A DNA stretch of 64,000 nt from Deltaproteobacteria bacterium (GCA_019310385.1 JAFDEK010000014.1:1-64000); one strand, 5' to 3'. Shown: positions 9,330 to 19,337, numbered from the stretch's first letter. Made by a program: numbers and translations. The notes: generated from the sequence alone by a model not told the origin.

Positions 9330-12059
9330 TCAGGCCCCCCGATTCCGCCGATTCCGAAGCAGAAGATAGGCGCTCGCGAGCCCCAGGCTCAGCAGGGAGA
9401 GGGTTGCTCCCCGACGCAGAGACGGGGGCCGGAATTCGAAGCGTACGCGGTGGGTGCCCGGAGAGAGCGAGACCGCCTTGAAGGCGTCGTTGGCGAGCAG
9501 GATCTCGGCCGGCTCGCCGTCGACGGAGGCTCGCCAGCCGGGGTAGTGGGGATCCACGAAGGTGAGGATGCGCGGACCCGGCAGGTCGCGGACCTCGACC
9601 TCCACCGCGTTGGCAGAGCGCGAGACGATACGGATGTGCGCGTCTTCGTCCTGCCGATCGCTCTCGAGCCAGGCCTCGGTCAGCTGAAGATGGCCGCGCG
9701 GATCTTCCAGCTCGGTGATCAAGGTGATGCGCAGGGTTTCGAAGTCGGGCAGCGGTAGCTCGAGCTCGGCCGCTGCGTCACCGGTGGCCGCGAGGGTGAG
9801 GCGTTTGCCCACGGAGTCGCGCTCGGCTCGCGTATCGACGATCTCGCTCGAGAGAGTGGCAGCCGTGTCGCTGCGGTAGCGCAGCTTCAGGCTGCCGTGG
9901 AGGGGCGGCTGGCGCAGCTCAGGCAGGGTCAGGGCGCTGCGCATCGGCGCGCCCGTCTTGCTGCCCGTCTTCGCACGCCAGTGGAGCTGTGGGGGCAGGG
10001 CGATGGGGCTGCGCTCGATGTCGACCGATACCCCGCTGGCTTCGAGATCGCTCCGTGCGACCCGGGGCAGCGACAGACCGCCGGGCGGGTCCTCGAGAAA
10101 GACCGTGCTCGCGGCCGGAAAGGGGGTCTCGGAATCGGGAAGGGGGCCCTCTACGTAGCGCCGGGCCAGCCAGAAGGAGCGCTTGAGGAAGAGGTTGCCC
10201 CGCTGGCTCTCCTCCACCGTGTCTTCGCGCGTCAGGTAGGGCGTGTAGCGGTCGGCGCCCACCAGCGCGCGGTGGGCGCGGGCGATGTAGAGGGAATCGT
10301 AGCCATTGATGGCCGGCTGCAGCTCCAGCATGTTCCGGTTGGGATACTCCCAGGCCAGGCGGCGGTTATCGGCCCAGAAGCTCGGCGACGGCTCCCACGC
10401 GAGAGGGCGATCGATGCGGGTGTCATGGCCGAGCCAGTCCAGCGTGAAGGGAACCAGGCCCCGATTCCAGACTACGATCTCGGCGAGCAACAAGAGTGGC
10501 AGCGCTATTCCCACCGCGATGCCTGAAGTCGGACTCGCGGGCGCCCCGCTGCCCCGCAGCCGCAACCCCGCGAGCGCGACGACCGCCAGGATGATGCAGG
10601 GCAGCACGACCACCGCGTCGCTCACCGGCAGCCTTCCGCGCGGCGGCAGGAAGCCGTAGAGCCTCCAGAGCAGCAGGCACCCGATGCCGAGACAGAGCAG
10701 TGACGGCCACAGGCTGAAGCGCCTTTCGGCCCAGCGCCGCGCGGTGGCGTCGACTCCGTAGCCCGCGAGCATGGCGAGGGGAAAGCAGGCCCAGGTCATG
10801 GCGCGGGAGAGAGTGTTGAGCCGGTAGGGCGCGACGGCAATGAAGAGCTGGGAGAAGGGAAGGGGTGGGCCGATGGAGATATCGACGAAGACGTAGAAGA
10901 GGAAGAGGTATAGGAGCACCGTTCGTCGACTGGGGTGGCAGAGGGCGGCGAGGGCCAGCAGGACGGAGCCGAGACCCGCCAGTCGGTAGTCGAGCTTCAG
11001 GTTCCATTCGCCCCAGTAGGTGGAGAAGATCCGCAGCAGCCAGGCCGCGTCCGGTAGCTTCGACGGGATGAGGTTGGGCATCCGGCCCCGCAAGCTGAAG
11101 CTCGAGAACTCCGCGGCCGGGATCAGCATCACGGCCGCGATCCCCGCGCCGAGAGCGAAGACGAGCGCCCCCATCGCGAAGTCGCCGCCCAGGGTCGTGG
11201 CCCACTCGCGGGGAGCCCGCCCGGTGGGCCACCTCTCGATGAAACGATGGCCCACGCCCCAGCACGCGATGCAGACACTCATGAGCAGGGTCATGTGGGG
11301 TGAGCCGGCCAGCAGTGCGAGGCCGAAGAAGAGCCCGGCGATGAGGGCAGGGCGGATGCGTTCGCGCAGCTCTTCGGCGAGGAAGCAGCGCCGCAGGAAG
11401 AGCAGCACGTAGGGCAGCCACGCCGTGGTCGTGACGAAGATGCCAGCGAGAGCCTGACGCACGAAGCCCGCACTGAAAGCGAATACGAAGGCCGTCGTCA
11501 TGCAGGCCGCGAAGCTCAGCCCGTGATCCCGCGCGAAGAGAAAGGCGCCGACGCCTGCGAGGAGAACATGCAGGGCGGTCATGATCGCGATGCTGTAGTG
11601 GGCCGAGAGCGGAGTGGCGCCGAGGTCGAGGAGGCCGCGCAAGAGGTAGGGGGGATAGAAGACGAAGGAGTTCGGGTTCGCGGAGAAGGGCGTCCCGCTC
11701 AGCAGCAGCGGGTTCCACAGCGGGAGCTCGCCGCGTTGCAGCGCCGTGTCGAAGAATACCGCCTGGGGGAGATAGAAGTTCCAGTGATCCCGCAGGCCCG
11801 TGAGCTGGCTCGGGTCGGCGAGGCGCGCGGGCAGATCGAAGACGAGGGCCCCGGCCAGCGAGATGAACGCGACGGCGGCGAGGACGCGCGGGATGCCTTG
11901 GGTGGCGAGGAGCCAGGACCAGCGGCTTTCGGGCAGTGTGCCGCCATGTGCGGCGAGATTTCCCACTCCGGTCCTGCTCCGTCTGTTACGTGATGGGCCA
12001 CGCGTGACAGGCCAGATGGGGCATGGCGCCACCCTCGAGGCGCCGATGTGCCGGCGGAC
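9330..12059 (-). CDS. Large multi-TM YfhO-like membrane protein (start uncertain, ORF extends to 12191)
   Basis: DHWNFYLPQAVFFDTALQRGELPLWNPLLLSGTPFSANPNSFVFYPP plus multiple TM segments and C-terminal PGTHRVRFEFRPPSLRRG. Confidence 0.75.
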   Translation of the reverse strand, partial: VRRHIGASRVAPCPIWPVTRGPSRNRRSRTGVGNLAAHGGTLPESRWSWLLATQGIPRVLAAVAFISLAGALVFDLPARLADPSQLTGLRDHWNFYLPQAVFFDTALQRGELPLWNPLLLSGTPFSANPNSFVFYPPYLLRGLLDLGATPLSAHYSIAIMTALHVLLAGVGAFLFARDHGLSFAACMTTAFVFAFSAGFVRQALAGIFVTTTAWLPYVLLFLRRCFLAEELRERIRPALIAGLFFGLALLAGSPHMTLLMSVCIACWGVGHRFIERWPTGRAPREWATTLGGDFAMGALVFALGAGIAAVMLIPAAEFSSFSLRGRMPNLIPSKLPDAAWLLRIFSTYWGEWNLKLDYRLAGLGSVLLALAALCHPSRRTVLLYLFLFYVFVDISIGPPLPFSQLFIAVAPYRLNTLSRAMTWACFPLAMLAGYGVDATARRWAERRFSLWPSLLCLGIGCLLLWRLYGFLPPRGRLPVSDAVVVLPCIILAVVALAGLRLRGSGAPASPTSGIAVGIALPLLLLAEIVVWNRGLVPFTLDWLGHDTRIDRPLAWEPSPSFWADNRRLAWEYPNRNMLELQPAINGYDSLYIARAHRALVGADRYTPYLTREDTVEESQRGNLFLKRSFWLARRYVEGPLPDSETPFPAASTVFLEDPPGGLSLPRVARSDLEASGVSVDIERSPIALPPQLHWRAKTGSKTGAPMRSALTLPELRQPPLHGSLKLRYRSDTAATLSSEIVDTRAERDSVGKRLTLAATGDAAAELELPLPDFETLRITLITELEDPRGHLQLTEAWLESDRQDEDAHIRIVSRSANAVEVEVRDLPGPRILTFVDPHYPGWRASVDGEPAEILLANDAFKAVSLSPGTHRVRFEFRPPSLRRGATLSLLSLGLASAYLLLRNRRNRGA

Positions 12060-12223
12060 CATCGATTCTACCGCCGGAGAGGCGCCAGCGCTTGCGCGTC
12101 CCGGTCTCGGTGTTTTTCCCCACTTCCCATGGAGCTTCAGCCTTCGTGTCCTGCTGTACAGCGCTGTTGCTCCCCGCGTACTGACAATCAAGCGTATCGC
12201 CGGGGCCGCCGATCCACGACGCG

Positions 12224-13702
12224 ATGAACCCCGCGTCCGTCTTCTCGGCTGGTGTGGCCTTGCTGGTACTGATGACTGCCCTGCTCAACGGGTGGGTCTA
12301 CGCGCTGCGCCGCCAGGAGAAGGCCCACCTGTGGCTCGCCGTGGTGGCCCTCGGGATCATGGTCCTGGCAACGGCCCGGGCGGGAGCCTACGCGAACACC
12401 GAGGTCGCTGAGGCGGAGACGTGGCAGCGCCTCGCCTTGCTCTGCATCCCCTTCGTTGTCGTGGGATTCGTGCGCTTCTCCTTTCACTTTCTCGAGCTCG
12501 AGCGTCCGTGGCTGGACCGCGCGGCCTTCCTGATCGGCGGGTTGGCGATTCTGGGCAGTGTGCAGCCGTGGCTCTTCTTCTCGGGTGAGCCCGTCCACCA
12601 TCGCATCTCGTGGCTCGGTATCGAGCACGTGGAGCCCGGCGTCTCCCTCTTCGGGACGCTGCTCTTCACCGCGATATCGGGCGTGATCCTCTACCTGATC
12701 CCCCTCTACGCCTCCCAGCTCCACCGCCTCCAGGAGGATTCGCGACTGCTCTTCATTCCCCTCTGCGTCTGGCTCTTCGCCTGCTTCAATGACATGGCGG
12801 TGTCGGGAGCGATCTACGAGGCGCCCTACCTCACCAGCTTCGGCTATGCGACCTTCATCCTGGTCTTCTCGGGCGTCCTGATCCGGCGTTTCGTGAGCTC
12901 CATGGAGGAGGCGGAGCGCACGAAGGAAGACCTCGAGGGCCTCGTGGAGGCACGCACCGAGGATTTGCGGCAGAAGGACCTGCTGCTCGCCCACGGCGAG
13001 CGCATGGCAACCATCGGGACCCTGGCCGCGGGGGTCGCCCATGAAATCAACAACCCCATCGCGTACGTGACCTCGAATCTCAACTGCCTGCAGGAGTTCT
13101 ACGGGCGGCCCGAAGAGCGCGCCGAGGCGGATGAGATCTTCGTCGAGTGCCGCGAAGGTCTGGGGCGGGTCAGCAATATCGTCGCCGAGCTCCTCGCCTT
13201 TGCACGTCCGAGCGAATCGCCGCCGCAGCTCGTCGACCTGGGCGAAGCCGTGCGGGGGATTCTGCCCATCATTCGCCACGAGGCGAAGGGTCGCGCCGAG
13301 ATCGTAATCGAGCTCGCGCAGGTGCCGCCTGTCTGGGGAGATGCCCGTGTCCTCGGGCAGGTGTGCATGAACCTGGCCATCAATGGCATCCAGTCCATTC
13401 CCAGGGGAGGCAAGGGAGACGATCGCGTCGTCCTCTCCACGTGCCGCGAAGGAGATCGAGTGGTTCTGCGCGTGAGCGATACCGGCTGCGGGATTCCCGA
13501 AGACGTGTTGCCCCGGATCTTCGACCCCTTCTTTACCACCAAGGATCAGGGCGAGGGGACGGGCCTCGGTCTGGCGATCACCCATCAGCTGGTGGCGCGC
13601 CACTCGGGCGAGATCGCGGTCGAGAGCAGTCCGGGAGGGACCACATTCCTGGTCTCGCTTCCGATCCCCGAGACCGAGGCGGCGGGTAGCCGGATCCAAT
13701 GA
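12224..13702 (+). CDS. Membrane sensor histidine kinase
   Basis: N-terminal TM array; HGERMATIGTLAAGVAHEINNPIAYV H-box; DTGCGIPEDVLPRIFDPFFTTKDQGEGTGLGLAI G-boxes. Confidence 0.93.
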   Translation: MNPASVFSAGVALLVLMTALLNGWVYALRRQEKAHLWLAVVALGIMVLATARAGAYANTEVAEAETWQRLALLCIPFVVVGFVRFSFHFLELERPWLDRAAFLIGGLAILGSVQPWLFFSGEPVHHRISWLGIEHVEPGVSLFGTLLFTAISGVILYLIPLYASQLHRLQEDSRLLFIPLCVWLFACFNDMAVSGAIYEAPYLTSFGYATFILVFSGVLIRRFVSSMEEAERTKEDLEGLVEARTEDLRQKDLLLAHGERMATIGTLAAGVAHEINNPIAYVTSNLNCLQEFYGRPEERAEADEIFVECREGLGRVSNIVAELLAFARPSESPPQLVDLGEAVRGILPIIRHEAKGRAEIVIELAQVPPVWGDARVLGQVCMNLAINGIQSIPRGGKGDDRVVLSTCREGDRVVLRVSDTGCGIPEDVLPRIFDPFFTTKDQGEGTGLGLAITHQLVARHSGEIAVESSPGGTTFLVSLPIPETEAAGSRIQ

Positions 13703-13829
13703 TGGGGGAGGGTTCCGCTGCCACACCAGTCAACCGTCGACGGGTCGACCCCACGCGGTCAATCCTCGGCGTCCACTGGCCGATGCGTCTCTTGACCCGG
13801 ATCTCCGGGCATCTCGCGGGAGGTAGTGC

Positions 13830-14234
13830 ATGGCAGACGACCTGAGGATCGTCACCGTCGACGACAGCAGGGTCGCATTGGCTCAGCTGGAGAGTGTCGT
13901 CGACGGCGTGGAGGGCGCCGAGGTGGTGGGCAGCGTGCGCGACGGCGCCTCTGCGATTCGTGCCGTGGCGGAGCTGGAGCCCGATCTCGTCATGATGGAC
14001 ATCGTAATGCCCGACATGGACGGCCTCTCGGCACTGCGTGTCATCATGGCAAACCACCCCGAGGTCCGCGTCGCGTTGGTCACCTCCCTGGGCGGCTCGG
14101 GCAGCCACGCGGAAGAGGCCTTCCGGCTGGGCGCCATACAGGTGATCGCCAAGCCCTTCGAGCCGGAGCTCATCGAGGCCCTGGTCGAGGGCGAGCGAGA
14201 GCATCGCGACGCCGAGTCGAAGAGGGGATCGTGA
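13830..14234 (+). CDS. CheY-like response regulator
   Basis: IVTVDDSRVALAQL...LVMMDIVMPDMDGLSALRVI...IAKPFEPELI receiver motifs. Confidence 0.93.
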   Translation: MADDLRIVTVDDSRVALAQLESVVDGVEGAEVVGSVRDGASAIRAVAELEPDLVMMDIVMPDMDGLSALRVIMANHPEVRVALVTSLGGSGSHAEEAFRLGAIQVIAKPFEPELIEALVEGEREHRDAESKRGS

Positions 14235-15064
14235 GCGTCAAGTTCTTCGGCCAGTACCTCATCGAGCAGGGCGAGATCGACGCCGCCTCGCTGCGCGAGG
14301 CCCTCGACCTCATGGAGCTCGAGAACCAGACCCTCGGCGAGCACGCCGTGGCAGCGGGCTTTGCGCGAGAGGCGGACTGCCGCCGGGTCAACGGCGAGCA
14401 GCGCCGGCTGGACCGGCCCTTCGGTGAGCTGGCCGTCGACATGGGCATCCTCAACTCGGTCGAGCTGGAGGAGCTGCTGCTGCGGCAGCAGATGAGCCGG
14501 CTCGAAGTGAGCGATGCCCTGCTGCGCCTGGGTCACGTCGTGCAGGATCGTATGGCCCTGCTGCTGGATCGCTTCAAGCAGGAGCAAGCCCCCCACGCTT
14601 GCGGCAGCGTCGAGCTGCCAGAAGGACTGCGCGGGAATCGACTCGCGCGCTCCCTCGTCGATTTGTTGCCTCGTTTCTGTGTCAGGGTGGGAGGCCTCGA
14701 GCTGAAGGTGAAGCCCCCAGTGGCCGTCACCACCCTCGACCCGCGCGATCTCGTGGCCTCCGTGGTGGTGGTCGCCAATCCGGGCGTGGAGATGGCGCTG
14801 CTGGCCGATTGCGGCTTCGGGCAGAAGCTGGCTTCGGGCATCTCGGGGCTCGACCTCTCGACCCAGCCCGTCGAGCTGGCCGTGGATGCCCTGGGCGAAT
14901 TCCTGAACGTCCTCGCCGGTAACGTGATGAGCGCCCTCGAGCAGGACGAAGGCCTGGAGTGCCGCCTCGAGGCACCCCGCTTCGGCGTGCTACCCGGGGA
15001 GGGCTACGAGTTCGAGCTGGTTTCCCTCTGCGGCGAAGCCAGCTTCGTGCTCGCTCCGTGCTGA
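14231..15064 (+). CDS. Two-component-associated protein with CheX-like C-terminal domain (GTG start)
   Basis: Overlaps RR stop; LDLSTQPVELAVDALGEFLNVLAGNVMSALEQDEGLECRLEAPRF resembles the CheX/CheC-type phosphatase fold. Confidence 0.6.
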   Translation: MSVKFFGQYLIEQGEIDAASLREALDLMELENQTLGEHAVAAGFAREADCRRVNGEQRRLDRPFGELAVDMGILNSVELEELLLRQQMSRLEVSDALLRLGHVVQDRMALLLDRFKQEQAPHACGSVELPEGLRGNRLARSLVDLLPRFCVRVGGLELKVKPPVAVTTLDPRDLVASVVVVANPGVEMALLADCGFGQKLASGISGLDLSTQPVELAVDALGEFLNVLAGNVMSALEQDEGLECRLEAPRFGVLPGEGYEFELVSLCGEASFVLAPC

Positions 15065-15083
15065 GCCCCGTCTTCTTTTGGCC

Positions 15084-15134
15084 AGGAACGGCCTTCGAAC
15101 AGGAACGGCCTTCAAACAGGAACGGCCTTTGCGC
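15084..15134. repeat. 17-bp tandem repeat (aggaacggccttcRaac) x2 plus a degenerate third
   Basis: Direct reading: 15084-15100, 15101-15117, 15118-15134. Confidence 0.9.
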
Positions 15135-16287
15135 TCGTCTCCGAGGCGGGCAGGACGCTGCTCGCGATGAACGCTACCGCCATGAGGAGGCCAGCCAGCA
15201 GATAGGGGGCGCCCATCTGGTAGTCGTAGAGGGCGCCCGCGGCCAGGGGGCCGAAGACCCGAGCCAACGCCGACGCCGACTGGAAGCCGCCCATGACGGC
15301 GCCGCGGGTTACCGAGGTTGCGCGCAGGGACACCATGCTCATCAAGGAGGGCTGGCTGATTGCGCGTCCCACGGCGGATAGGCCGAGGGGGAGCAGCAGC
15401 AGGGTCACCCGGTACATCCAGGGGATGGCGAAGAAGGCCGACGACATGAAAGCGACGCCGGCCACGAGCAGGGTCTTCTCGCCGAAGCGCCGCGCCAGGC
15501 CCCGGATCGCGCCGCCCTGGATGCTCATGGTAATAAAAGCCATGAAGACCAGGATGAAGGCGACCTGCATGGCGTCGTAGGAGAAGCGGTCCTTCATCAG
15601 GTAGGCGAAGGTGGTCTCGAGCTGGCAGACCGCGAAGGTGAAGATGAAGTTGATGGTGCAGAGCCGGCGCACGGCGGGGTCGGCGAGAACCTCGCGGGGC
15701 CGCGGCACATCGCTCTCCCGGGGCAGGTGCCTCGCGGGCTCCTTCAGGACGAAGCAGGCGTAGACGAAGTTGACGGTCGCCATGCCCGCGGCGGCCAGCA
15801 TGGGCACGCCGTATCCGTAGGGTGAGAGCAGGCCGCCGATGGCGGGCCCGAGGAGGAAGCCCACTCCGAAGGAGGCGCCGATCATTCCCATCCAGCGCGT
15901 CCGCTCTCCCTCCTCGGTGACGTCGCTCAGGTAGGCGGTCGCCACGCTGATATTGGCGCCGAAGATGCCGCCCAGGATGCGGGCGATGAAGAGCCAGATG
16001 AGGGAGTCGGCGAGGCCCAGCAGGAGCAGCGCCGCGCCGGTGCCCGCGATGGTGACGAGCATGACCGGGCGGCGGCCGACGCGATCGGAAAGGCGCCCCC
16101 AGATCGGCGCGAAGACGAACTGCATGGCGGCGTAGCAGGTCAGGAGCAGGCCCAGCACCGTGGCGCTCGCGCCGTAGGCGTCGGCGTAGAAGGGCAGGAT
16201 AGGCAGCACGATGCCAAAGCCGATGAGGTCGACGATGACGATGCTGAAGAGGATCGGCAGGGTCGACTTGGGACGGTCCGCGGGCAT
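15112..16287 (-). CDS. MFS transporter (tetracycline/multidrug-type)
   Basis: PILFSIVIVDLIGFGIVLPILPFYAD...GRLSDRVGRRPVMLVT motif A; about 12 TM. Confidence 0.9.
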   Translation of the reverse strand: MPADRPKSTLPILFSIVIVDLIGFGIVLPILPFYADAYGASATVLGLLLTCYAAMQFVFAPIWGRLSDRVGRRPVMLVTIAGTGAALLLLGLADSLIWLFIARILGGIFGANISVATAYLSDVTEEGERTRWMGMIGASFGVGFLLGPAIGGLLSPYGYGVPMLAAAGMATVNFVYACFVLKEPARHLPRESDVPRPREVLADPAVRRLCTINFIFTFAVCQLETTFAYLMKDRFSYDAMQVAFILVFMAFITMSIQGGAIRGLARRFGEKTLLVAGVAFMSSAFFAIPWMYRVTLLLLPLGLSAVGRAISQPSLMSMVSLRATSVTRGAVMGGFQSASALARVFGPLAAGALYDYQMGAPYLLAGLLMAVAFIASSVLPASETSAKAVPV

Positions 16288-16364
16288 GCAGGGGGTCTCT
16301 GTGGATTGCAGTGGGGGCGGAATCGGAGCGCGCCCGACTATATCGGATGCTGGATTCCCGTGCC

Positions 16365-16390
16365 GATCCGCCTCCGATCGGAGGCGGATC
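16365..16390. promoter_or_regulatory. Perfect 26-bp palindrome in the divergent intergenic region
   Basis: GATCCGCCTCCGATCGGAGGCGGATC equals its own reverse complement. Confidence 0.6.
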
Positions 16391-16450
16391 CGAGAGGGCT
16401 AATCCCAGAGCTCCAGTTGGACGAAGGAGGGTCTGGAGGGAAGAAAACCC

Positions 16451-17137
16451 ATGTTCTGCAACGCCTGTGGCACGCGAGTCGGCGGCTTCGATCGCAACTG
16501 TCCCAACTGCGGGCGCGGTCTCAAGGCGCGCGGGTCCGGGAGCAGCATGTCGAAGACCAATGAGCCCTCGGCGTCCCAGTCCCTCTCTCCCTCGTCCGCC
16601 CAGATGCCCAATCCCAGCAAGTCGTCCCTCGACCCGAAGCCCGCCGCCAAGGGCAAGCCCAAGTCGGCTGCCCGGCCTGCGGGCTCCAAGGCCAAGCAGG
16701 CTGCTCGTCCTCCGGCCGCGGCTCCGGTCGTCTCCGGCGGTGGCGCCCCCGACATCCGGAGCCTGCTGTGGGAGACACCCGAGGAGTTGGAACCGGGTCT
16801 CAGCGTCTACCAGGACGCCGAGTCGAAGCCCGTCGGGATCCGCTACGAGAGCGAGGTGGGGCAGATCGATCTGCTGGCCCGCGACAACGGGGGCGGCCTC
16901 GTCGTGGTGATGGTCGCGGACGAGAGTGAGAAGAAGGGCAAGGAGCTGGTGTCCGACGTCCTCGAGCGGATCGGCTGGGTGCGGCTGCAGGTCGCCGAGT
17001 CCGGGCAGGAGGTGCGCGCCATCGTCCTCACCGGCTCCGTTCCCGACGATCTCAGCTACGCGGCGGCCGCGGTTTCCGGGACGGTCGCGTTCAAGACCTA
17101 TCGCGTTGCGGTCGCCTTCGAAGACGTCATCGTCTGA
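16451..17137 (+). CDS. Zinc-ribbon protein with degenerate NucS/DUF91-like nuclease-fold domain
   Basis: MFCNACGTRVGGFDRNCPNCGRGL; C-terminal GQIDLLARDNGGGLVVVMVADE...LERIGWVRLQV...VRAIVLTGSVPDDLSYAAAAV. Confidence 0.6.
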   Translation: MFCNACGTRVGGFDRNCPNCGRGLKARGSGSSMSKTNEPSASQSLSPSSAQMPNPSKSSLDPKPAAKGKPKSAARPAGSKAKQAARPPAAAPVVSGGGAPDIRSLLWETPEELEPGLSVYQDAESKPVGIRYESEVGQIDLLARDNGGGLVVVMVADESEKKGKELVSDVLERIGWVRLQVAESGQEVRAIVLTGSVPDDLSYAAAAVSGTVAFKTYRVAVAFEDVIV

Positions 17138-17312
17138 CACCGGCGCCCTCCTTGGGAGCTCCCGGGCGCGGCTCTCGGCCGTGCGCCCCCGTCACGCCTT
17201 CACTCACGCCTACGCCCGCCTTCACCTCGAGCTCGTCTACACGCTAAGCTCGGTCAATGCACGAACTTCGTTCCAGGGAGATCGCGCGCGCCGACGCCGG
17301 CGCGCCTCCACC

Positions 17313-19313
17313 ATGGCACGCGCCGGATGGCTTCCCCTCGCCCTGGTGATGTTGGCCGGCGCCTGCGCGTCGCCCGCTGGGCCGGAAGGCAGGCCCAGGG
17401 AGCCCGGCGGCGAGCCGGGAAGGGCGGCTGTCAGCGCGCGGGGTGACGACGGCGCTGCGGTCGCGGCTCGCGACGAAGAGGGGGCCACGCCGCTTCATCT
17501 GGCTGCGGGTCTTCCCCCGTCGTCGGCCGATCCGGCCGAGGCCTCCGACGGGGCGGCGGCCCGGCGCGAAGGGGCCGTCGAGCAGCTTCTCGCGGCCGGG
17601 GCGCCCATCGAGGCTCGGGACTCGCGGGGGCGCACACCTCTCCACTACGCAGCCCGGGCGGGCAACGGCGACGCCGTGCGCGCGCTCTTCGTAGCGGGTG
17701 CCGAGCTCGATGCACAGGACGATTCCGGTGCGACGCCCCTGCTTCTCGCCATCGTCGAGGGACAGAGCGCACTGGCGAAGCAGCTCATCGATCTCGGAGC
17801 CGCCCTCGACATTGCAGCCGAAATCGGAGGCAAGGGGGGCAGGACCGCCCTGCACCAGGCGGTCGTGGCCGCCAGCCCCAAGCTCGTCGAGGCGCTGCTC
17901 GAGAACGGTGCTGATCCCAACCTGGGCGACGCCGCGGGCGACACACCGCTGCACCTCGCTGTTCGGGAAGGGAGTCCCCGTCTGGCCGCCCTGTTGCTCG
18001 AGAAGGGTGCGGACCCCGGTATCGAGAATGCCGGGGGAAGCAGTCCACGCGAGATGGCGCGGGAGCGCAAGCGGGATCCGACCGCCCGTCTCGTCGAGGC
18101 CTCCGCCTCGCCGCTGCACCGTGCGGCCGCGCAGGGGGATATCGAGCAGATGCAGAAGCTGCTCGAGCACGGCACGGATGTGGACCGCCGTGACGTCAAC
18201 GGAGCGACTCCCCTGGCGGCAGCCGCTGCCGCGGGCCAGGTGAAGGTGGTGGCCCTGCTGATCGAGCGCGGCGCCGACGTGGACCTCGCCGACGAAGGTG
18301 CTGCCACGCCGCTCCACGGCGCGGCTCGGGCCGGCAGCCTCGAGGTCATCGAGCAGCTGCTTGCGGCCGGTGCAGCGGTCGATCCCCGGAATGCCAGGGA
18401 GGTGACGCCCCTGCTCGCCGCGATGGAGGCGGGCCACGCCGCGGTGGCGGCTGCGCTGCTCGAAGCGGGAGCCGATCCCCGATGGACCAGCCGCCACGGA
18501 GAGACGCCGCTATTTCTCGCGATTCAGCGAGGAGAGGCCGCGTTGCTCGAAGCCCTCGTGGAACGGGGGATCGAGGTAGACCGCCGCCTCGTCAACGGCT
18601 CGACGCCTCTGGCGTTTGCGGCGGCGAGTGGTCGCCCGGAGCTGGTCGCCCTGTTGCTCGCCGCCGGTGCCGAGGTCGTCGTGACCGATGGCTCCGGTCG
18701 CACGCCTCTCTTCCTGGCCATCAAGCAGGGATCTCCGGAGACCGTGGCGCTGCTGCTCGACCACGGCGCTGACCCCCAGGCGCGGCTCTCGGGCGAGCTC
18801 ACCCCGCTGCTCCTCGCCCTCCAGGAGGGCCACGGCGATGTCGCCCTGTCGTTGCTCAGTCCATCGACGGATCTGGCCGCGACGAATCTGCGCGGTGACA
18901 CGCCGCTCGTGGTTGCGGCGGAGACGGGTCAGCGTCGGGTCGTCGGCGCGCTGCTGGGCGAAGAAGCGGCGGGCGCCCTCGGCGGCGGCGCCGAGCCGCC
19001 TACGGAGGCGGAGCTCTCCAAGGCGTTGTTGCGGACCCTCGTCGGCATGGAGCGGGTGGCCCGGCCGCTATCGCAGAGGCGAGGCACGCCCGGGGTTGCG
19101 GTGCGTCGACACGGCCCCGCCCTGGCCGCGGAGCCGCTCGAGCGGTACCGCGCCGTTGCCCGTGCGCTTCTCAGCGCGGGGGCGAAACCCGACCTCGAGC
19201 GGGACGCTTCCGGGAGGACCGCCAGGCAGCTGGCGAGTGCGCTTGGCGAGGAGGAGCTCCTCGAAGCGATGGAGGATTCGAACGCTGAGCCCGAACCCCT
19301 GTCGCTCGATTGA
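17313..19313 (+). CDS. Ankyrin-repeat lipoprotein
   Basis: MARAGWLPLALVMLAGACAS lipobox; many G-TPLHxAA...LLExGAD repeats. Confidence 0.92.
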   Translation: MARAGWLPLALVMLAGACASPAGPEGRPREPGGEPGRAAVSARGDDGAAVAARDEEGATPLHLAAGLPPSSADPAEASDGAAARREGAVEQLLAAGAPIEARDSRGRTPLHYAARAGNGDAVRALFVAGAELDAQDDSGATPLLLAIVEGQSALAKQLIDLGAALDIAAEIGGKGGRTALHQAVVAASPKLVEALLENGADPNLGDAAGDTPLHLAVREGSPRLAALLLEKGADPGIENAGGSSPREMARERKRDPTARLVEASASPLHRAAAQGDIEQMQKLLEHGTDVDRRDVNGATPLAAAAAAGQVKVVALLIERGADVDLADEGAATPLHGAARAGSLEVIEQLLAAGAAVDPRNAREVTPLLAAMEAGHAAVAAALLEAGADPRWTSRHGETPLFLAIQRGEAALLEALVERGIEVDRRLVNGSTPLAFAAASGRPELVALLLAAGAEVVVTDGSGRTPLFLAIKQGSPETVALLLDHGADPQARLSGELTPLLLALQEGHGDVALSLLSPSTDLAATNLRGDTPLVVAAETGQRRVVGALLGEEAAGALGGGAEPPTEAELSKALLRTLVGMERVARPLSQRRGTPGVAVRRHGPALAAEPLERYRAVARALLSAGAKPDLERDASGRTARQLASALGEEELLEAMEDSNAEPEPLSLD

Positions 19314-19337
19314 CGGTCCGCGGCTAGCCGCTGTCCG

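Noticed and set aside
14990-17140. 716-aa minus ORF
   Set aside because: Overlaps the MFS gene in another frame; Arg/Pro/His-rich shadow ORF
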